The position numbers and the translations under genes were made by a program. A stretch of 64,000 nt of DNA, taken from positions 248,001 through 312,000 of the forward strand of contig NZ_CP060418.1 in assembly GCF_014298075.1 (NCBI RefSeq), written 5' to 3'. Positions 41,964-50,012 of the stretch are shown piece after piece. Source of the DNA: Enterobacter sp. JUb54 (GTDB lineage Bacteria; Pseudomonadota; Gammaproteobacteria; Enterobacterales; Enterobacteriaceae). The number at the start of each line of letters is the position of its first letter. Position 1 is the stretch's first letter. The notes under the pieces were generated by a model. The model made no database searches, was not told the DNA's origin, and was given only the letters and a program-made list of their open reading frames with translations.

Positions 41964-42218
41964 TTACATCTCGATTTCGATGTCACCTTGCGCCCGGCAA
42001 CAGCAGGGCAAAATTTCGCCCGGCTGGATAAACGCCAGCGGTTCGGTCAGCCAGTCTACCTGGCCGGACACCAGCCGCGTGCGGCAGGAGCCGCAATAGC
42101 CGGCACGGCACTGATACTCCACGTCGATGTTATGCGATTCCAGCGCGGCCAGCAGGGAAGGGTGTTCATCCTGACACTCAAGGCGAGTGTCAGAAATCTT
42201 CAAAAAAATGCGTTTCAT
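41964..42218 (-). CDS. yfaE: YfaE, ferredoxin for NrdB cofactor maintenance
   Basis: An 84-residue plant-type [2Fe-2S] ferredoxin. Ligands are in QCRAGYCGSC (Cys37, Cys42, Cys45) and the CCC run at 72-74. In E. coli YfaE reduces the diferric centre of NrdB so that the tyrosyl radical can be regenerated. It directly abuts nrdB (shared base at 42218), as in E. coli. Confidence 0.95.
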   Translation of the reverse strand: MKRIFLKISDTRLECQDEHPSLLAALESHNIDVEYQCRAGYCGSCRTRLVSGQVDWLTEPLAFIQPGEILPCCCRAQGDIEIEM

Positions 42219-43348
42219 CAGAGCTGGAAGTTGCTCAGGTCATCGGCGTCAACTTCGGCGTCGATCTGGCCGACCAGATAGGAACTGACTTCAACTTCCT
42301 GCGGCGCCACCTGCACGTTGTCGGAGACCAGCCAGGTGTTGATCCATGGGATCGGGTTGGAGCGGGTCTGGAACGGCAGATCGAGCCCGACCGCCTGCAT
42401 GCGGATGTTGGTGATGTATTCCACATACTGGCAGAGAATGTCTTTGTTGAGGCCAATCATGGAGCCGTCACGGAACAGGTAATCCGCCCACTCTTTTTCC
42501 TGCTGCGCCGCCAGCACAAACAGGTCATAGCACTCTTGCTTGCACTCTTCGGCGATCTCCGCCATCTCCGGGTCATCGACGCCGGAACGCAGCAGGTTCA
42601 GCATGTGCTGGGTGCCGGTCAGGTGCAGGGCTTCGTCACGAGCGATCAGGCGGATGATTTTCGCGTTGCCTTCCATCAGCTTGCGCTCGGCAAAAGCAAA
42701 GGAGCAGGCAAAGCTGACGTAGAAACGGATGGCTTCCAGAGCGTTGACGCTCATCAGGCACAGGTACAGTTTCTTTTTCAGTTCACGCAGGTTAACGGTG
42801 ATGGTCTGGCCGTTGACGGTGTGCGTGCCTTCACCCAGCAGATGCCAGTAGCTGGTCATCTCGATGAGGGTATCGTAATAGTGGGAAATGCCTTCCGCAC
42901 GTTTCTGAATCTGCTCGTTGGTGACGATATCGTCAAACACCGTCGCCGGATCGTTGACGATGTTACGGATGATATGGGTATAGGAGCGCGAGTGGATCGT
43001 CTCTGAGAATGCCCAGGTTTCAACCCAGGTTTCCAGCTCCGGAATGGAAATCAGCGGCAGCAGCGCGACGTTCGGGCTACGGCCCTGGATGGAGTCCAGC
43101 AGAGTCTGGTATTTCAGGTTGCTGATGAAAATATGCTTTTCGTGATCCGGCAGCGCCTGGTAATCGATACGGTCGCGGGAAACGTCGACCTCTTCCGGAC
43201 GCCAGAAGAAGGAGAGTTGCTTTTCGATCAGCTTTTCGAAGATGTCATATTTTTGCTGATCGTAGCGGGCGACGTTCACCGACTGACCAAAAAACATCGG
43301 CTCAAGCAGCTGATCGTTTTTGGTCTGAGAAAAAGTGGTATATGCCAT
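42218..43348 (-). CDS. nrdB: NrdB, class Ia ribonucleotide reductase small subunit
   Basis: The 376-residue beta subunit holds the diiron-tyrosyl radical cofactor. Iron ligands Asp85, Glu116 and His119 and radical Tyr123 (counting the initial Met) are present in LLDSIQGR and [12 protein letters not shown]. It supplies the radical to NrdA for deoxynucleotide synthesis in aerobic cells. The start matches E. coli. A 100-base gap with two REP-like hairpins separates it from nrdA. Confidence 0.98.
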   Translation of the reverse strand: MAYTTFSQTKNDQLLEPMFFGQSVNVARYDQQKYDIFEKLIEKQLSFFWRPEEVDVSRDRIDYQALPDHEKHIFISNLKYQTLLDSIQGRSPNVALLPLISIPELETWVETWAFSETIHSRSYTHIIRNIVNDPATVFDDIVTNEQIQKRAEGISHYYDTLIEMTSYWHLLGEGTHTVNGQTITVNLRELKKKLYLCLMSVNALEAIRFYVSFACSFAFAERKLMEGNAKIIRLIARDEALHLTGTQHMLNLLRSGVDDPEMAEIAEECKQECYDLFVLAAQQEKEWADYLFRDGSMIGLNKDILCQYVEYITNIRMQAVGLDLPFQTRSNPIPWINTWLVSDNVQVAPQEVEVSSYLVGQIDAEVDADDLSNFQL

Positions 43349-43376
43349 TAAATGTAGGTCCTGTTGAAATTGTATC

Positions 43377-43442
43377 GCCCGACAGCAGGGATGTGCCGGG
43401 CTTACAAAACGTCTGGCCGGGTGAGCGTGGCGCTACCCGGCG
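43377..43442. repeat. pair of REP-like hairpins (BIME-like) in nrdA-nrdB gap
   Basis: Two palindromes fill most of the gap: GCCCGACA/TGCCGGGC (43377-43401, one mismatch) and GCCGGGT/ACCCGGC (43416-43442). The first contains the 11-mer GCCGGGCTTAC shared with the nuoL-nuoM gap. Such elements often stabilise upstream mRNA and adjust the ratio of two cistrons. Confidence 0.75.
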
Positions 43443-43448
43443 AGTGTT

Positions 43449-45734
43449 TTAAATCTTACATGCGCCGCTTTCGCAGCCGTCGTCCTGAATGGATGGCGCC
43501 AGATCGTCCTGGGCATCTTCTGCACCATCACGGGTGTTGTGATAGTACAGCGTTTTCACGCCGAATTTATAGGCGTTGAGCAAATCTTTCAGCAGCTGCT
43601 GCATCGGCACTTTGCCTGACGGGAAACGCGTCGGGTCATAGTTAGTGTTCGCCGAAATCGACTGGTCGATAAACTTCTGCATGATGCCAACCAGTTGCAG
43701 GTAGCCGTCGTTGCTCGGCATTTCCCACAGCAGCTCGTAGTTTGCCTGCAGGGATTCGTAGTCAGGAACCACCTGGCGCAGAATGCCGTCTTTCGACGCT
43801 TTGATGCTGACGTGACCGCGCGGCGGCTCAATCCCGTTGGTGGCGTTAGAGATCTGCGAAGAGGTCTCAGACGGCATCAGTGCGGAGAGCGTGGAGTTAC
43901 GCAGGCCGTGGGTTTTGATCGATTCACGCAATGCTTCCCAGTCGTAATGCAGCGACTCGTTGACGATTGCATCGAGATCCTTTTTATAGGTATCGATCGG
44001 CAGGATACCCTGCGCGTAGGTGGTTTCGTTAAACCACGGGCAAGCGCCTTGCTCGATCGCCAGCTCGTTCGACGCCTTCAGCAGGTAGTACTGAATGGCT
44101 TCGAAGGTTTTGTGCGTCAGGTTGTTGGCGCTGCCGTCAGAGTAGCGTTTGCCGTGTTTCGCCAGGTAGTAGGCGAAGTTAATCACGCCGATACCCAGAG
44201 TACGACGACCCATCGCACCGCGTTTGGCCGCCGGGATCGGGTAGTCCTGATAATCCAGCAGGGCGTCCAGCGCGCGAACCGCCAGCACCGCCAGCTCTTC
44301 CAGCTCGTCCAGGCTATCGATAACGCCAAGGTTGAAAGCGGACAGGGTGCACAGGGCGATTTCGCCGTTTTCGTCGTTGACGTCATCCAGCGGTTTGGTC
44401 GGCAGGGCGATTTCCAGACACAGGTTGGACTGGCGCACCGGCGCAACCACCGGATCAAACGGGCTGTGGGTGTTGCAGTGGTCAACGTTCTGGATGTAGA
44501 TACGGCCGGTAGAAGCACGTTCCTGCATCATCAGGGAGAACAGTTCAACCGCTTTGATGCGCTGTTTGCGAATGCTGTCGTCTTGTTCGTATTGGGTGTA
44601 CAGACGCTCGAACTCGTCCTGATCGGCGAAAAAGGCATCGTACAGGCCCGGGACATCAGACGGGCTGAACAGGGTGATGTCGCCGCCTTTCAGCAGACGG
44701 GTGTACATCAGCTTGTTGATCTGCACGCCGTAGTCCATATGACGCACGCGGTTGGCGTCGGTACCACGGTTGTTTTTCAGCACCAGCAGGCTTTCGACTT
44801 CCAGATGCCACATCGGGTAGAACAGCGTTGCTGCCCCGCCGCGAACGCCGCCCTGAGAGCAGGATTTCACCGCAGTCTGGAAATGCTTGTAGAACGGGAT
44901 ACAGCCGGTGTGGAACGCTTCACCGCCGCGAATCGGGCTGCCCAGCGCACGGATGCGACCGGCGTTGATGCCGATACCGGCACGCTGGGAAACGTATTTC
45001 ACGATCGCGCTGGAGGTGGCGTTGATGGAGTCCAGGCTGTCACCGCACTCGATCAGTACGCAGGAGCTGAACTGACGGGTCGGGGTACGCACGCCGGACA
45101 TGATAGGCGTCGGCAGCGAGATTTTAAAGGTGGAGACCGCGTCGTAGAAACGCTTGATGTAATCCAGACGCGTTTCGCGCGGGTAGTTGGAGAACAGACA
45201 GGCGGCGACCAGGATATAGAGGAACTGGGCGCTCTCGTAAATTTCGCCGGTAACACGGTTCTGGACCAGGTATTTGCCTTCCAGCTGTTTAACCGCGGCA
45301 TAGGAGAAGCTCATGTCGCGATCGTGGACGATGAACGCGTCCATCTGCTTGAACTCTTCTTCCGTGTAGTCTTCCAGCAGATGCGTGTCGTATTTGCCGT
45401 TCTTCACCATCTTAGAGACGTGGTCGAATAGCGCCGGCGGCTCAAACTGGCCGTAGGCTTTTTTACGCAGATGGAAGATCGCCAGGCGAGCGGCGAGATA
45501 CTGGTAATCCGGTGCATCGCGAGAGATCAGGTCCGCGGCGGCCTTGATGATCGTTTCGTGGATATCAGCGGTTTTGATGCCGTCATAGAACTGGATGTGG
45601 GAACGCAGTTCTACCTGAGAAATGGAAACGTTATTCAGCCCTTCTGCCGCCCAATCCAGTACGCGATGGATTTTGTCGAGATTGATGCGCTCGGTGCTAC
45701 CGTCACGCTTTGTCACCAGCAGACTCTGATTCAT
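43449..45734 (-). CDS. nrdA: NrdA, class Ia ribonucleotide reductase large subunit
   Basis: The 761-residue alpha subunit reduces ribonucleoside diphosphates. The N-terminal ATP-cone (about residues 5-95) gives dATP control. Catalytic-barrel motifs include SSCVLIECGDSLDSI and NLCLEIALPT; the C-terminal redox pair is Cys754 and Cys759 (CESGACKI). Length equals the E. coli protein. ATG 45734 (MNQSLLVTKRDG) is the conserved start; the 13 codons upstream are not conserved. Confidence 0.98.
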   Translation of the reverse strand: MNQSLLVTKRDGSTERINLDKIHRVLDWAAEGLNNVSISQVELRSHIQFYDGIKTADIHETIIKAAADLISRDAPDYQYLAARLAIFHLRKKAYGQFEPPALFDHVSKMVKNGKYDTHLLEDYTEEEFKQMDAFIVHDRDMSFSYAAVKQLEGKYLVQNRVTGEIYESAQFLYILVAACLFSNYPRETRLDYIKRFYDAVSTFKISLPTPIMSGVRTPTRQFSSCVLIECGDSLDSINATSSAIVKYVSQRAGIGINAGRIRALGSPIRGGEAFHTGCIPFYKHFQTAVKSCSQGGVRGGAATLFYPMWHLEVESLLVLKNNRGTDANRVRHMDYGVQINKLMYTRLLKGGDITLFSPSDVPGLYDAFFADQDEFERLYTQYEQDDSIRKQRIKAVELFSLMMQERASTGRIYIQNVDHCNTHSPFDPVVAPVRQSNLCLEIALPTKPLDDVNDENGEIALCTLSAFNLGVIDSLDELEELAVLAVRALDALLDYQDYPIPAAKRGAMGRRTLGIGVINFAYYLAKHGKRYSDGSANNLTHKTFEAIQYYLLKASNELAIEQGACPWFNETTYAQGILPIDTYKKDLDAIVNESLHYDWEALRESIKTHGLRNSTLSALMPSETSSQISNATNGIEPPRGHVSIKASKDGILRQVVPDYESLQANYELLWEMPSNDGYLQLVGIMQKFIDQSISANTNYDPTRFPSGKVPMQQLLKDLLNAYKFGVKTLYYHNTRDGAEDAQDDLAPSIQDDGCESGACKI

Positions 45735-46031
45735 GTGGATTTTACCTGTCCGTGAGAAAAAATATCCCCCCATTTATCCACAGCACAGCGTTGTGATTAA
45801 CTCTGTGGATAAATACTATATGTAGGGGGTAGTCGATAAAAGAAACGCTATATGGTGAGTATTTTAGTAAGGATTCTTTTGAGTACAAGGGTTGATTTTG
45901 ACGTTAATTTGAGGGTGCGGAAGCATAATAATCGCGAAATCCACGCCCCATAAGGCCTGGCGAAGATGTCAATAAACTGGAAAATAAAAATGAAAATTTG
46001 ATCGAGTGCTGATTTCTTCAACGGATGTGAA
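45735..46031 (-). promoter_or_regulatory. nrdA promoter region with DnaA and NrdR boxes
   Basis: Two perfect DnaA boxes (TTATCCACA) lie in opposite orientation at 45774-45782 and 45804-45812. Next to them are two NrdR-like 16-mers around CTATATGTAG (45813-45828) and CTATATGGTG (45845-45860), starts 32 bp apart, three helical turns. E. coli nrdAB is known to be controlled by DnaA and repressed by NrdR through such a pair. The rest of this gap up to ubiG holds no gene; yfaL, present here in E. coli, is missing. Confidence 0.7.
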
Positions 46032-46054
46032 AATTACGCGGCTTGATACCGCGC
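46032..46054 (-). terminator. possible ubiG terminator
   Basis: On the minus strand CGCGG and CCGCG (46037-46053) form a short stem with a seven-base loop, followed by TAATTTT, about 40 bases after the ubiG stop. Confidence 0.5.
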
Positions 46055-46091
46055 AATCATCGGGGATTTACCATACGAAATACTGCTGACG

Positions 46092-46820
46092 TTATGCGCT
46101 TTTTGCGGTTGTATGCAACATATAGTTAACATCTACCCCCGGTGCCAGCTTGAAGGTATTGGTCAGCGGATTGTAATGCAGGCCGGTAATATGCTGCTCT
46201 TTGAGAATAGTCTGATCAACCCAGCCGATTAGCTCCGCCGGCTTGATGAATTTTTTCACGTCGTGGGTGCCTTTGGGCACCATTTTCATCACGTATTCGG
46301 CGCCGATCACCGCCATCAGCCAGGCTTTACCGTTGCGGTTGATGGTAGAGAAGAAGACCTGGCCGCCGGGTTTGACCAGCCGCGCGCAGGCATGGACCAC
46401 CGATTGCGGGTCGGGCACGTGCTCCAGCATCTCCATGCAGGTCACCACATCGTACTGCTGGGCATGTTTTGCCGCGTGTTCTTCTACGGTTTCCTGGACA
46501 TATTCAACCTGAACGCCGCTTTCCAGTGCGTGTAGCTTCGCCACCTGCAGAGGTTCAAAACCCATATCGAGGCCGGTCACCGTCGCGCCTTCACGCGCCA
46601 TGCTCTCCGCCAGAATTCCGCCGCCGCAGCCAACATCGAGCACTTTTTTGCCAAACAGGCCGCCAGAACGCTGTGCGATATAGCCCAGGCGCAGCGGGTT
46701 GATGCGGTGTAATGGCTTGAACTCACCCTCTAAATCCCACCAGCGCGAGGCGACGGCTTCAAATTTAGCGATTTCTTGATGATCAACATTGTGGGCCACC
46801 GGCTGTTTTTCGGCATTCAT
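46092..46820 (-). CDS. ubiG: UbiG, ubiquinone O-methyltransferase
   Basis: The 242-residue SAM-dependent methyltransferase performs both O-methylations of ubiquinone synthesis. The SAM motif [17 protein letters not shown] (about residues 60-75) and post-motif GLDMG are conserved. Start [14 protein letters not shown] matches E. coli. It is divergent from gyrA, as in E. coli. Confidence 0.97.
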   Translation of the reverse strand: MNAEKQPVAHNVDHQEIAKFEAVASRWWDLEGEFKPLHRINPLRLGYIAQRSGGLFGKKVLDVGCGGGILAESMAREGATVTGLDMGFEPLQVAKLHALESGVQVEYVQETVEEHAAKHAQQYDVVTCMEMLEHVPDPQSVVHACARLVKPGGQVFFSTINRNGKAWLMAVIGAEYVMKMVPKGTHDVKKFIKPAELIGWVDQTILKEQHITGLHYNPLTNTFKLAPGVDVNYMLHTTAKSA

Positions 46821-46901
46821 GGGCGCAATTACTCCTTATCTGTTCAGACTGGCGAGTATATCAGGTGGCTGGCATGAATAAACCGTCTATCCCCTTCATC
46901 C

Positions 46902-47076
46902 TTCAAGTTGCTTGGTTGTTAGCTGCAGCCGTTATTCGGCTCATCCATGAGCCTCACCCTTATCAGGTCCGCTGCTCGCAGCGTTCAAATCTGTTCCAGA
47001 CAGATTTGTCACCCCAGTCACTTACCTGAGTAAGCTCCTGGGGATTCACGGCTTTGCCGCCTACAAGCAACTCGAA
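46902..47076. repeat. ERIC element with internal insertion
   Basis: Terminal inverted repeats TTCAAGTTGCTTG (46902-46914) and CAAGCAACTCGAA (47064-47076) match at 12 of 13 positions. The central part contains the conserved ERIC core (CACCCCAGTCACTTAC and AAGCTCCTGGGGATTCAC). At 175 bases it is longer than the usual 127; the extra part includes the hairpin CAAATCTGT/ACAGATTTG (about 46986-47008). Confidence 0.9.
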
Positions 47077-47128
47077 TTATTTTGGGTAAATCCAATCTTG
47101 AGCCCACGCGAAAATCATTGGGTATAGG

Positions 47129-47203
47129 TTTACCCGTATCACCGCGGCTGTGTTATAATTTGCGACCTTTGAATCCGGGACACAGTAGAGGGATAGCGGT
47201 TAG
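47129..47203 (+). promoter_or_regulatory. gyrA promoter and leader
   Basis: A perfect TATAAT is at 47154-47159 with a poor -35 (TTTACC or TTACCC near 47129-47135). E. coli gyrA has a similar relaxation-stimulated promoter with a consensus -10. The ERIC element ends about 50 bases upstream. Confidence 0.75.
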
Positions 47204-49843
47204 ATGAGCGACCTTGCGAGAGAAATTACACCGGTCAACATTGAGGAAGAGCTAAAGAGCTCCTATCTGGATTATGCGATGTCGGTCATTGTTGGCCGTG
47301 CGCTGCCGGATGTCCGAGATGGCCTGAAACCGGTACACCGTCGCGTGCTTTACGCCATGAACGTATTGGGCAATGACTGGAACAAAGCCTATAAAAAATC
47401 TGCCCGTGTCGTGGGTGACGTCATCGGTAAATACCACCCGCATGGTGATACCGCCGTTTATGACACCATCGTACGTATGGCACAGCCATTCTCCCTGCGT
47501 TATATGCTGGTCGATGGCCAGGGTAACTTCGGTTCTGTCGATGGCGACTCCGCCGCAGCGATGCGTTATACGGAAATCCGTATGTCGAAAATCGCCCACG
47601 AGCTGATGGCCGACCTCGAAAAAGAGACGGTTGATTTCGTAGACAACTATGATGGCACGGAGCGTATCCCTGACGTCATGCCGACCAAAATCCCTAACCT
47701 GCTGGTAAACGGTTCATCCGGTATCGCAGTCGGGATGGCGACCAACATTCCGCCACATAACCTGACGGAAGTGATCAACGGCTGCCTGGCCTATATCGAC
47801 GATGAAGACATCTCCGTCGAAGGGCTGATGGAACACATCCCGGGCCCGGACTTCCCGACCGCCGCCATTATTAATGGTCGTCGTGGTATCGAGGAAGCGT
47901 ACCGTACCGGTCGTGGCAAAATTTATATTCGCGCCCGCGCAGAGGTCGAAACCGACGCCAAAACCGGCCGTGAAACCATCATCGTGCATGAAATTCCGTA
48001 TCAGGTGAACAAAGCGCGCCTGATCGAGAAAATGGCCGAGCTGGTAAAAGAGAAGCGTCTGGAAGGGATCAGCGCCCTGCGCGATGAGTCTGATAAAGAC
48101 GGTATGCGCATTGTGATTGAGATCAAGCGTGATGCGGTGGGTGAGGTGGTGCTGAACAACCTGTACTCCCTGACTCAGCTGCAGACCTCTTTCGGTATCA
48201 ACATGGTTGCACTGCACCATGGTCAGCCGAAGATCATGAACCTGAAAGATATTCTTTCGGCGTTCGTGCGTCACCGCCGTGAAGTGGTAACGCGTCGTAC
48301 TATTTTTGAACTGCGTAAAGCTCGCGATCGTGCGCACATCCTTGAAGCGCTGGCGGTTGCTCTGGCCAACATCGATCCGATCATCGAACTGATTCGCCGC
48401 GCGCCGACCCCGGCCGAAGCGAAAGCCGGTCTGGTTGCCCGCTCCTGGGATCTGGGCAACGTCTCCGCCATGCTTGAGCGTGCCGGTGATGATGCCGCGC
48501 GTCCGGAGTGGCTGGAGCCAGAGTTTGGCGTGCGTGACGGTCAATACTACCTGACCGAACAGCAGGCACAGGCGATTCTGGATCTGCGCTTGCAGAAACT
48601 GACCGGCCTTGAGCATGAAAAACTGCTCGACGAGTACAAAGAGCTGCTGGAACAGATTGCTGAGCTGCTGCACATTCTTGGCAGTGCCGACCGTCTGATG
48701 GAAGTGATCCGTGAAGAACTGGAAGCGATGCGCGAACAGTTCGGCGACGCGCGTCGTACCGAGATCACCGCCAACACCGCGGATATCAACATTGAAGATC
48801 TGATCAACCAGGAAGATGTGGTGGTCACCCTGTCTCACCAGGGCTATGTGAAGTATCAGCCGCTGACTGACTATGAAGCGCAGCGCCGCGGTGGCAAAGG
48901 TAAATCGGCCGCCCGTATTAAAGAAGAAGACTTTATCGACCGCCTGCTGGTGGCCAATACCCACGATACGATCCTCTGCTTCTCCAGCCGTGGTCGTCTC
49001 TACTGGATGAAGGTCTATCAGCTGCCGGAAGCGAGCCGTGGCGCGCGTGGCCGTCCAATCGTCAACCTGTTGCCGTTGGAAGCCGATGAACGTATTACCG
49101 CGATTCTGCCGGTACGCGAATATGAAGAGGGCGTGAACGTCTTTATGGCGACCGCCAGCGGTACCGTCAAGAAAACCGCGCTCACCGAGTTCAGCCGTCC
49201 GCGTTCAGCCGGGATCATTGCTGTTAACCTCAATGATGGCGATGAACTGATTGGCGTTGACCTGACCAACGGTAACGACGAAGCCATGCTGTTCTCTGCG
49301 GCCGGTAAAGTGGTGCGCTTTAAAGAGAGCGCAGTGCGTGCCATGGGCCGTACCGCTACCGGCGTTCGCGGCATCAAGCTGGCGGGCGAAGACAAAGTCG
49401 TCTCGTTGATTATTCCGCGTGGCGAAGGCGCTATCCTGACCGTGACACAAAATGGTTACGGTAAGCGTACGGCAGCGGAAGAGTATCCGACCAAGTCGCG
49501 TGCGACGCAGGGCGTTATCTCGATCAAAGTGACCGAGCGTAACGGTTCCGTCGTTGGGGCTGTGCAGGTAGATGATTGCGACCAGATCATGATGATCACC
49601 GATGCGGGCACCCTGGTGCGTACCCGCGTATCGGAAGTCAGCATTGTCGGTCGTAATACCCAGGGCGTTATTCTGATCCGTACCGCGGAAGATGAAAACG
49701 TCGTCGGTCTGCAGCGTGTTGCCGAGCCGGTAGATGACGAAGAGCTGGATGCCATCGATGGCAGCGTAGCGGAAGGCGACGATGAAATCGCGCCAGAAAG
49801 CGATGCTGATACTGATGATGACATCGCCGAAGACGAAGAATAA
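47204..49843 (+). CDS. gyrA: GyrA, DNA gyrase subunit A
   Basis: The 879-residue subunit cuts and rejoins DNA. Catalytic Tyr122 (AMRY), the GyrA-box QRRGGKG in the C-terminal beta-pinwheel, and the acidic tail ([13 protein letters not shown]) are present. In the quinolone-resistance region Asp87 is wild type, while residue 83 is Thr (codon ACC 47450-47452); E. coli and K. pneumoniae have Ser. Thr83 is the normal residue in K. oxytoca, K. aerogenes and Citrobacter, so it need not mean resistance. GAGGG precedes ATG 47204. Confidence 0.98.
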   Translation: MSDLAREITPVNIEEELKSSYLDYAMSVIVGRALPDVRDGLKPVHRRVLYAMNVLGNDWNKAYKKSARVVGDVIGKYHPHGDTAVYDTIVRMAQPFSLRYMLVDGQGNFGSVDGDSAAAMRYTEIRMSKIAHELMADLEKETVDFVDNYDGTERIPDVMPTKIPNLLVNGSSGIAVGMATNIPPHNLTEVINGCLAYIDDEDISVEGLMEHIPGPDFPTAAIINGRRGIEEAYRTGRGKIYIRARAEVETDAKTGRETIIVHEIPYQVNKARLIEKMAELVKEKRLEGISALRDESDKDGMRIVIEIKRDAVGEVVLNNLYSLTQLQTSFGINMVALHHGQPKIMNLKDILSAFVRHRREVVTRRTIFELRKARDRAHILEALAVALANIDPIIELIRRAPTPAEAKAGLVARSWDLGNVSAMLERAGDDAARPEWLEPEFGVRDGQYYLTEQQAQAILDLRLQKLTGLEHEKLLDEYKELLEQIAELLHILGSADRLMEVIREELEAMREQFGDARRTEITANTADINIEDLINQEDVVVTLSHQGYVKYQPLTDYEAQRRGGKGKSAARIKEEDFIDRLLVANTHDTILCFSSRGRLYWMKVYQLPEASRGARGRPIVNLLPLEADERITAILPVREYEEGVNVFMATASGTVKKTALTEFSRPRSAGIIAVNLNDGDELIGVDLTNGNDEAMLFSAAGKVVRFKESAVRAMGRTATGVRGIKLAGEDKVVSLIIPRGEGAILTVTQNGYGKRTAAEEYPTKSRATQGVISIKVTERNGSVVGAVQVDDCDQIMMITDAGTLVRTRVSEVSIVGRNTQGVILIRTAEDENVVGLQRVAEPVDDEELDAIDGSVAEGDDEIAPESDADTDDDIAEDEE

Positions 49844-49863
49844 TCTTCGGTTGTGATGCCAGA

Positions 49864-49893
49864 AGGGTCGGGATATCTCCCGGCCCTTTTTGT
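49864..49893 (+). terminator. gyrA terminator
   Basis: An inverted repeat GGGTCGGGA/TCCCGGCCC (one mismatch) with short loop, followed by TTTTTG, about 20 bases after the gyrA stop. Confidence 0.85.
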
Positions 49894-50012
49894 TTTCCGG
49901 TTGCGGTGGGTTGTCGAACGTGAAATCCAGAGAGTATAACGTTGCGACAAGACGTGTTTACCGCTACCTTAACCCCATTCTGTTGAGTCCCTGACGGCCG
50001 AGTATCGCCCCA

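Noticed and set aside
43695..45431. A 578-codon antisense frame inside nrdA
   Set aside because: Shadow of nrdA; low-complexity Val/Gln/Arg-rich translation and no promoter or ribosome site.
47714..48964. A 416-codon antisense frame inside gyrA
   Set aside because: Shadow frame; the gyrA protein is conserved over the whole interval.
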